Of a DNA stretch of 64,000 nucleotides, positions 58,742 through 64,000 are shown piece by piece. Below the pieces are notes generated by a model, which was given only the letters and a program-made list of their open reading frames with translations, made no database searches and was not told the origin of the DNA. Position 1 is the first letter of the stretch. Each line of letters starts with the position of its first letter. This stretch comes from JALZEG01 sp046263255 (GTDB lineage: Bacteria > Actinomycetota > CADDZG01 > WHSQ01). A program made the translations under genes and the position numbers. The stretch lies in NCBI GenBank assembly GCA_046263255.1, contig JBHELD010000012.1, positions 5,536 to 69,535 of the forward strand. The letters are read 5' to 3'.

Positions 58742-60871
58742 ATGGCCCAGACCGAGCAGCACGCCCCGCCCACGACGGCCCCTGCGGTCGCGCCCGACGT
58801 GGCGCGTGAGCCCCCCGCGGAGCCTTCCCCGCTCGTGCTCGACCTCGGCGACAGACGTGCTCTGGACCCCGAGCTGGCGGGCGCCAAGGCCGCCAACCTC
58901 GCCCGGGCGCAGCAGGCGGGATTCACTGTCCTGGACGGGTTCGTCGTCACCGTCGAAGGCACGCGCGTCTTCTCGGCGCAGCGCGCCGGTCGCAGCGGGC
59001 GCGACCTCGAGAAGCTGCTGAAGAAGAGGTGGGCGGCGCTGTCCCATCGGGGAGCGCGTCCGCTCGTCGTCCGCTCCTCGTCGAGCGCCGAGGACGGCCA
59101 CGACTCCGCGATGGCGGGCATGTTCACGTCGGTCCTCGACGTGAACAGCTGGGCGGACTTCCGCGAGGCGATGCATACCGTGGTCGAATCGGCCCGGATC
59201 ATCGACCTCGTCGAGGAGACCGAGACGCTGTCTCCCATGGCGGTGCTGGTGCAGCCCCAGCTCGATCCCGACTGGGGCGGGGTGCTCTTCGGCATCGACC
59301 CCGTCACCGGCCGCACCGACCACCTCGTCGTCGCGGCCGTCCCGGGGCGTCCCGACTCGCTCGTTAGCGGGACCGTCGAGGGACACCGATACGTCCTCAC
59401 GCACCGTGCCCGCGTGGTCGAGAAGTCCGAGCCGTCGGGCGGTCTTACGCCCGCGACGCTGAAGCGCCTGACGAAGCTCGCCGGGCGAGCGGCGGAGCAC
59501 TTCGGCGGCGCGCAGGACGTGGAGTGGGCGCTGAACGGCGACGAGCTCGTCGTGCTCCAGGCGCGGCCGGTGACCGCCGTCGCCGATCCCGGTACCGCGA
59601 CGGGACCGGTCCTCGGGCCCGGGCCGGTCGCCGAGACGTTCCCGCGACCGCTTACGACTCTGGAAGCCGAGCTGTGGGCCGAGCCGTTGCGCGTCGCGAT
59701 CGCCGAGGTGCTGCTCCTGACCGGCGCGGTCTCGCGCCGTGCGCTGGCGAAGTCGCCTGTAGTGACGACGATCGGGGGCCGCGTCGCCGCCGACCTGCGT
59801 CTGCTGGGCGTTTTCCCGGACCGTAAGACGTTCTTCGAGAGGATCGATCCGCGGCCCCCGGCACGGCGCCTCGGCGCGGCGTGGCGGACCGGGCGGCTGC
59901 GGGCCGCTCTTCCGTCGATGGCGGAGTCGATCGTGACGAAGGTCGACGACGACCTCGCCGCGGTCCCCCACCTCGCGGAGCTGTCGAACGTCGAGCTCGT
60001 CGAGCTGCTTCACCGCGCGCGGCAGGCTCTGGTCTCGCTGCACGCGCACGAGGTGATGTTCGGGCTCCTCGCCGACGAGGAGTACACGGTGACCGCGGCG
60101 TCGCTCGGGCTGAGGCAGCTCGCGGGGGCGCGGGCCGAGGGGTTCGCCGACGGCGACGTCGTCGCGATGCGCCCCGAGGTGCTGGCGCTCGTCCCCCCGT
60201 CGATCCGCGGCGGCATAGTGCTTCCGGAGACGCCCGCGTCGCTTCCGGCGCGCAGCGACGGCGACTCCGCGCTCCCCCAGCGCGAGTCGCTGCGGCTGCG
60301 CGCGCGCTGGGTGCAGGAGCTGAGCGCGCGGGCCGTGCGAGAGCTCGGGAACCGGCTCTGCGCGCACGAGCGCATCGCCGACCCGCTGCAGGTGACGGCG
60401 TTGACGCTTGCGGAGCTCGAGACGGCGGTCGCGCTGGGCGCGCTGCCGCCGGACCTCGAAGAGCGGGAGGAGGCAGCGGGACCGCCGCTTCCGGCCGCGT
60501 TCCGCCTGGCCTCCCACGGAGCCGTCGTGCCCTATCGGGGGCGACGCAAGCAGCCGCCCGGCGACGGGACCGGAGCGAGCGCCGGCCGCGCCGAAGGGAT
60601 CGTGCACGGCGGGGGCGGTGTTCCGCGGCGCGGCGACGTCCTCGTGGTCGCGACCCTCGACCCCGACCTCGCGACGCTGCTCCCGAGGCTCGGCGCGCTC
60701 GTCTCCGAGACCGGCAGCGTGCTCTCGCACCTCGCGATCATGGCGCGCGAGTACGGCGTCCCCGCCGTCGTCGGCGTTCACGACGCGGTGACGCGGTTCC
60801 CCGCGGGCTCGCATGTCTCGGTCGACGGCGCGACGGGCGAGGTCAAGCTCGTGGACGGGGGCGCGGCATGA
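58742..60871 (+). CDS. PEP-synthase/rifampin-phosphotransferase-like enzyme
   Basis: A 709-residue enzyme. The N-terminal ATP-grasp (PPDK_N) domain shows GAKAANLARAQQAGF, VRSSSSAEDGHDSAMAG and GAQDVEWALNGDELVVLQARPVT; the C-terminal swivelling domain has the phosphorylated His in SETGSVLSHLAIMAREYGVP (near 663), followed by AVVGVHDAVTRFPAG. The PEP/pyruvate-binding barrel of true PEP synthases is not clear in the middle region, so the substrate is uncertain; rifampin phosphotransferases share this layout. ATG 58742 follows GGAGAACC. It overlaps the next gene by four bases (ATGA). Confidence 0.82.
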   Translation: MAQTEQHAPPTTAPAVAPDVAREPPAEPSPLVLDLGDRRALDPELAGAKAANLARAQQAGFTVLDGFVVTVEGTRVFSAQRAGRSGRDLEKLLKKRWAALSHRGARPLVVRSSSSAEDGHDSAMAGMFTSVLDVNSWADFREAMHTVVESARIIDLVEETETLSPMAVLVQPQLDPDWGGVLFGIDPVTGRTDHLVVAAVPGRPDSLVSGTVEGHRYVLTHRARVVEKSEPSGGLTPATLKRLTKLAGRAAEHFGGAQDVEWALNGDELVVLQARPVTAVADPGTATGPVLGPGPVAETFPRPLTTLEAELWAEPLRVAIAEVLLLTGAVSRRALAKSPVVTTIGGRVAADLRLLGVFPDRKTFFERIDPRPPARRLGAAWRTGRLRAALPSMAESIVTKVDDDLAAVPHLAELSNVELVELLHRARQALVSLHAHEVMFGLLADEEYTVTAASLGLRQLAGARAEGFADGDVVAMRPEVLALVPPSIRGGIVLPETPASLPARSDGDSALPQRESLRLRARWVQELSARAVRELGNRLCAHERIADPLQVTALTLAELETAVALGALPPDLEEREEAAGPPLPAAFRLASHGAVVPYRGRRKQPPGDGTGASAGRAEGIVHGGGGVPRRGDVLVVATLDPDLATLLPRLGALVSETGSVLSHLAIMAREYGVPAVVGVHDAVTRFPAGSHVSVDGATGEVKLVDGGAA

Positions 60872-61746
60872 GCGCGAAGCGGCTCGCGTACGCGGTCCTG
60901 ACGGTCGTTCTCGTCGCGTCCGGGACCTACATGTTCGTCTACCTGTACCGATGGGAGTGGAACCGGACGCTGATCGCCGGCATCTTCTTCGTCGCCGCGG
61001 AGATTGGTCTGATCGGCGCGGCGATCCTCGAGCGCCTGAAGAAGATGGAGGCGCGTATCGCACCCGCCGCCGCCGAGCCTCCGGCGCTTGCGGCGATCCA
61101 GGAGACCGCGCCCGAGCCGAAGGCCGGCTTCAAGTGGCTCACGCCGACCGACGGGACGGGCGTCTTCGTGCCGGTGCTGATGGGGGCCGGGTTCGTCGTC
61201 TCCGGTATCGCGTGGCTGGTCGAGCGCTTCGCGCACGCGACCGCGCGTCCGGCGATGGAGCGCGGCCTCGCGTGGCGCCTCGTCCCCCTGTCGCTGCCGG
61301 AAGGGGGGTTCGTGGGAGGCGGCGTCCCGGCGCTGGCGCCGCGTCCGGCGCGCACCAAGGCGCGCATCAAGCACGGGCTCGTCGTCGTCGCCGTCGCCGC
61401 GGCGCTCTCGCTGGGCATCGACACGCTCGGCGACCTCACGCAGAACCGTCCCGACCGCGCGCTCCCGGGGACGAGCAGCACGCTCGTCGTGGAGATCAAG
61501 ACCCGAACCGCGAATTCGTCGTCGGTCGCTACGGCGTCGCGGCTGTGGTCGGCATGCGCGGGAACCGTTCCCTCCTACATCGAGACGCCGAAGATCGCGG
61601 CGCTGGGAAGCGGGAAGGCGCTGATCGTGACGCAGCCCGCCCTCGGCGAGCATACGCAGCGGCGCCTCTCGGGCTGCCTCAGCGACACGACGCTGGACGA
61701 GGTCCAGGCGAGCGTCAGAAGCGTGGAGACGTTCGGCGTCGACTAG
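60868..61746 (+). CDS. Membrane protein of unknown function
   Basis: A 292-residue protein with about four spans: AYAVLTVVLVASGTYMFVYL, LIAGIFFVAAEIGLIGAAIL, FVPVLMGAGFVVSGIAWLVE and HGLVVVAVAAALSLGIDTLG. The C-terminal domain (~100 residues, CAGTVPSYIE and RRLSGCLSDTT) is probably outside the membrane and has two Cys. It is coupled to the PEP-synthase-like gene. No family recognised. Confidence 0.75.
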   Translation: MSAKRLAYAVLTVVLVASGTYMFVYLYRWEWNRTLIAGIFFVAAEIGLIGAAILERLKKMEARIAPAAAEPPALAAIQETAPEPKAGFKWLTPTDGTGVFVPVLMGAGFVVSGIAWLVERFAHATARPAMERGLAWRLVPLSLPEGGFVGGGVPALAPRPARTKARIKHGLVVVAVAAALSLGIDTLGDLTQNRPDRALPGTSSTLVVEIKTRTANSSSVATASRLWSACAGTVPSYIETPKIAALGSGKALIVTQPALGEHTQRRLSGCLSDTTLDEVQASVRSVETFGVD

Positions 61747-62417
61747 TTGATGTTCGACCAGATCCGGCGCGGCGCGTCGAGCACGCGGCTCAGCCCGGTG
61801 ACGATCGGGTTCGGGCGATCGGCGTCGGTGGCGCTGAGGTCGGCGACGAACGCGAGCTGCTCGAGCGACGGCGGTCCCACCGAGAGGTTGCGCCGCAGCG
61901 CACCCGCCGCGCTCTCCTGCCCCGTGGCGACGAGATATGCGCCGACCATCGCCCCCGTCCGTCCGACGCCCGCCATGCAGTGCACGTAGACCTTGCCGTT
62001 GCTGTTCTCGATGATCGAGAGGAACTGCTCGACCTGCGCCTCGGTCGGCACCTGCCCGTCGCGCAACGGGATGTTGAACCGGGTGATGCCGAGCTTCTTC
62101 AGACGCTTCTGATCGACGTCGAGGTTCGTCTCGGCGCGCAGGTCGACGATCGTCGTGACGCCCCGCTGCGCCAGCTCGGGAAGGACCTCCTCCCTCGGGT
62201 GCGACCCGCGCAGCACCTGGTCGTCGACGACCTGGAAGTTGATCACGCCGTGGGGAGCCGTGACCATCTGCTCGGGCGCGGTGGACTTCGCCCAGACCAT
62301 CGCCGAGAAGATGGCGAGGTTTCCGAGCACGAGGAACGCGACGAGGCCGACGAAGGCCGTGACCGTGATCGAGCGCACGTGATGGAAGACCCTTGCGGTC
62401 ATCTTGCGCTCGCTCAC
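61743..62417 (-). CDS. Membrane-anchored dual-specificity protein phosphatase
   Basis: A 224-residue protein. One N-terminal span (TVTAFVGLVAFLVLGNLAIF, about 19-38) is followed by a DSP-type phosphatase domain with general-acid Asp in IPLRDGQVPT and the P-loop VHCMAGVGRTG (Cys near 145, C-x5-R complete). It likely removes phosphate from Tyr/Ser/Thr of surface or envelope proteins, or from phosphoinositides. GTG start. It ends four bases inside the convergent membrane-protein gene. Confidence 0.88.
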   Translation of the reverse strand: MSERKMTARVFHHVRSITVTAFVGLVAFLVLGNLAIFSAMVWAKSTAPEQMVTAPHGVINFQVVDDQVLRGSHPREEVLPELAQRGVTTIVDLRAETNLDVDQKRLKKLGITRFNIPLRDGQVPTEAQVEQFLSIIENSNGKVYVHCMAGVGRTGAMVGAYLVATGQESAAGALRRNLSVGPPSLEQLAFVADLSATDADRPNPIVTGLSRVLDAPRRIWSNIN

Positions 62418-62786
62418 GTTCTTACGTCCTCCGGTTCGTCGCTTTGCCGTGAATGACGGCTTACCCCCGCTCCGTCCGATTCATCCCCATCTGCCGCGCG
62501 TCGAACACACGTCTGCAAAGGGATCCCCGCCACCGGCGCCGATGCGCCGGGCTGCGGTGCGGATGCTGCGGGTGTCGCCTGGCTTGCTTCTGCCTGTGGC
62601 TTCGGCCCTTGGAGGGGGTTGCTTTAGTTGTTCGCCCGGGGCCCGGGGGTTCCTGCCGGGGGCATTGCGGGCCTACCCGCGCCAAGCGGGCGAAAGCCGG
62701 ACGAAGTCGAGGCGATTTCTCGGTCTTTGGGGGCCGTGCCTCGGAGGCGCCTGCGGCCCCGGGGGTCGGCCCCGGCCGGTGCTCGT
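62418..62786. other. Intergenic region without a supported gene
   Basis: About 370 bases, GC-rich with several G/C-runs and short inverted repeats but no stem-loop with a T-run and no recognisable RNA. Open frames here have no ribosome site or domain and look like chance frames. The promoter of the phosphatase gene should lie at its left end and the terminator of the PKD-domain gene at its right end. Confidence 0.5.
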
Positions 62787-63647
62787 CTAGCGGCGACGCA
62801 CGAGGACGGCGACCATCTCCCGGACGGGGTAGTCGGTCGAGCCGCTGGTGGAGAAGTACCCGAGGTCCCTCCAGGGCCCGCCGTTGACGCGCCACCGGGC
62901 CGCCCACACCACCTCTGCCGCGACCGTGTACCGGCCCTTGGTCTCGTAGAGGTGGGGGGCGTTGCCCGGTCGCCGAGGCGTCCAGGGGCGTCCGGGATGG
63001 GCCGTGCTCGTCCGGTTTCCGTCGCCGAAATCCCACAGGTAGCGGATCGGCCGCGCCTCCGCCGTGACGGTGAGGCCCGGAGCCCGGGCCGTCGCCGAGA
63101 TCGGCGCGGGCCCGTCGACCCAGAAGAACGAGTCGAGCCCGGTGAGCCCGGTCCGCGCCGGGGCGACGTTGACGTCGGGGCCGGCGGCGAGGGAGATCAC
63201 GCGGTCGTAGGCGCTGAGGGCGAGGCCCTCCGCGCTCGGCCGCGGGCCTCGCCGCCGGTTGCCGGGGCTTTTCGGTGCGGGGGCCGGAGCCGGCGACACG
63301 AAGCTGATGCAGTCGCCGGAGCCCTCGAAGAGATCGAGCGAGAGCGACACGCCCCGAGGATCGAACCGCGGGACGCAGTTGTGGGCCGAGATAGCGACGG
63401 GGACCGGCGTGGGGGCCCCGGGGGCCGCGGGGGTTCCCGAAATTCCGGCAGTTGCCACTAGGCTAGCCCTGTTGCGGTCCTGGCCGCCACGAGGAGACAC
63501 GAACGCGACCGCCGAAGCACGAACTCCTGGCGATCGTTCCTGACCGTAGTAGATGATTTCTCCGTTCCAGTTGGATTCCGCGAGCGCGGGTCGAGACAGC
63601 ATCACCAGAATCGCCACCATGGGAAGCCTGAGGGTTCGTCGGATCAT
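62787..63647 (-). CDS. Secreted PKD-domain protein
   Basis: A 286-residue protein with a signal peptide (MIRRTLRLPMVAILVMLSRPALA). The clear domain is a PKD-type Ig-like fold near residues 190-250 with the hallmark YLWDFGDGN; a Pro/Ala-rich linker (PAPAPAPKSP) precedes it. Two Cys (HNCVPRF, GDCISF) lie in the N-terminal half. PKD domains mediate protein or glycan contacts on surfaces. The ATG overlaps the stop of the upstream gene by four bases (ATGA). Confidence 0.8.
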   Translation of the reverse strand: MIRRTLRLPMVAILVMLSRPALAESNWNGEIIYYGQERSPGVRASAVAFVSPRGGQDRNRASLVATAGISGTPAAPGAPTPVPVAISAHNCVPRFDPRGVSLSLDLFEGSGDCISFVSPAPAPAPKSPGNRRRGPRPSAEGLALSAYDRVISLAAGPDVNVAPARTGLTGLDSFFWVDGPAPISATARAPGLTVTAEARPIRYLWDFGDGNRTSTAHPGRPWTPRRPGNAPHLYETKGRYTVAAEVVWAARWRVNGGPWRDLGYFSTSGSTDYPVREMVAVLVRRR

Positions 63648-64000
63648 TGACGTTTGCGGTCCACGTTCAAGATCCGCGTGATCGTCGCGTTATGTAGAAG
63701 CCACTCACCGTTTTCCACCCGGAGGGTCCAAAGACTTTCTTGTCGCTCACGCACCGGCTTTGCGGTCGTGACCTCATCTCCGCCTTCGGTAACAAATTTG
63801 GGCGACAACACCTGGACAAGGTTGATTTCCACCTCGTTTTCGTAATTCGCGACCACGTCAATGGAGAGGGGCTGGAAGCGGGTCTCGGATATCACGGACG
63901 CATCGAGCAACTTGTCGATCTCTCTGCGCACCCTCGGGAGCATCGGGCTGTCCGACGTGAAGATCGCTTCGGCAAGGGCTATGTTCCGCTGCCGGTACGC
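63644..64000 (-). CDS. Unknown protein, 3' part (runs off the right edge)
   Basis: The minus-strand frame is open from 64000 to the stop at 63644, giving at least 118 residues (AYRQRNIALAEAIFTSDSPM onward, ending LHNATITRILNVDRKRQ). It looks like an alpha+beta cone-shaped fold with a C-terminal strand set (ESLWTLRVENGEWLLHNATI), reminiscent of NTF2/SnoaL-type domains, but this is only a shape impression. The start lies beyond the window. Coupled to the PKD-domain gene, and the local base composition is less GC-rich than the rest. Confidence 0.6.
   Translation of the reverse strand, partial: AYRQRNIALAEAIFTSDSPMLPRVRREIDKLLDASVISETRFQPLSIDVVANYENEVEINLVQVLSPKFVTEGGDEVTTAKPVRERQESLWTLRVENGEWLLHNATITRILNVDRKRQ

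Noticed and set aside
62418..62786. A structured RNA in the GC-rich gap before the PKD gene
   Set aside because: Inverted repeats are short and scattered and match no RNA family I can recognise.

Overview
The window is high-GC, densely coded bacterial DNA. Codon use, the F420-type LLM oxidoreductase, LigD-type ATP-dependent ligase, DUF4383 and DUF763 proteins, ABATE/CGNR regulator, many leaderless start codons and frequent GTG starts all suggest an Actinomycetota chromosome, possibly a deep-branching soil lineage such as Thermoleophilia (inference; no rRNA or complete tRNA gene is present).

Layout. 1-7.7 kb looks like an accessory or decaying edge: the end of a DUF427 gene, a DsrE gene, the 3' half of a tRNA-Arg(TCT) gene that looks like an integration scar, an unknown membrane protein, a glutathione-synthetase remnant, a hybrid histidine kinase/HD-GYP pair, a tiny DSFPASDPP-tailed protein and a DUF4062 remnant. 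7.6-16.8 kb is rich in metal and ion handling: a multicopper oxidase carrying an inserted heavy-metal-binding motif, a cyclase-family hydrolase, a VOC protein, a KhtT/KhtU-like K+/H+ antiporter pair, and a CopB-type copper ATPase under a CsoR-like operator, then a CDP-alcohol phosphatidyltransferase. 16.8-24.4 kb holds two Sec-secreted RTX-repeat proteins flanking a peptidase-containing (C39) ABC exporter with a short HlyD-like partner; the two RTX genes share a 40-bp dyad element upstream.

24.6-33.4 kb is mostly housekeeping and signalling: mutM, a CsaA-like tRNA-binding protein, a PerM/AI-2E transporter, a second histidine kinase/response regulator pair, a DNA ligase, and an in-frame fusion of 4-alpha-glucanotransferase with an epoxide-hydrolase-like protein. 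33.4-48.9 kb is an extracellular block: two more RTX proteins, two subtilisin-family proteases, a BNR/sialidase-like propeller, other secreted proteins, a cupredoxin and a sugar-dehydrogenase-like propeller.

48.9-64 kb contains a Crp/Fnr regulator coupled to an ABATE/CGNR protein, an LLM oxidoreductase, a glycosyltransferase/methyltransferase/toroid-fold cluster, a TauE/SafE permease split into two half genes, an AIM24 protein, a GAF histidine kinase, a PEP-synthase-like enzyme, a membrane-anchored dual-specificity phosphatase and a PKD-domain secreted protein; the last gene runs off the right edge. A recurrent regulatory theme is a TANNNT -10 box placed exactly six bases before the start codon, which implies leaderless transcripts for at least eight genes.
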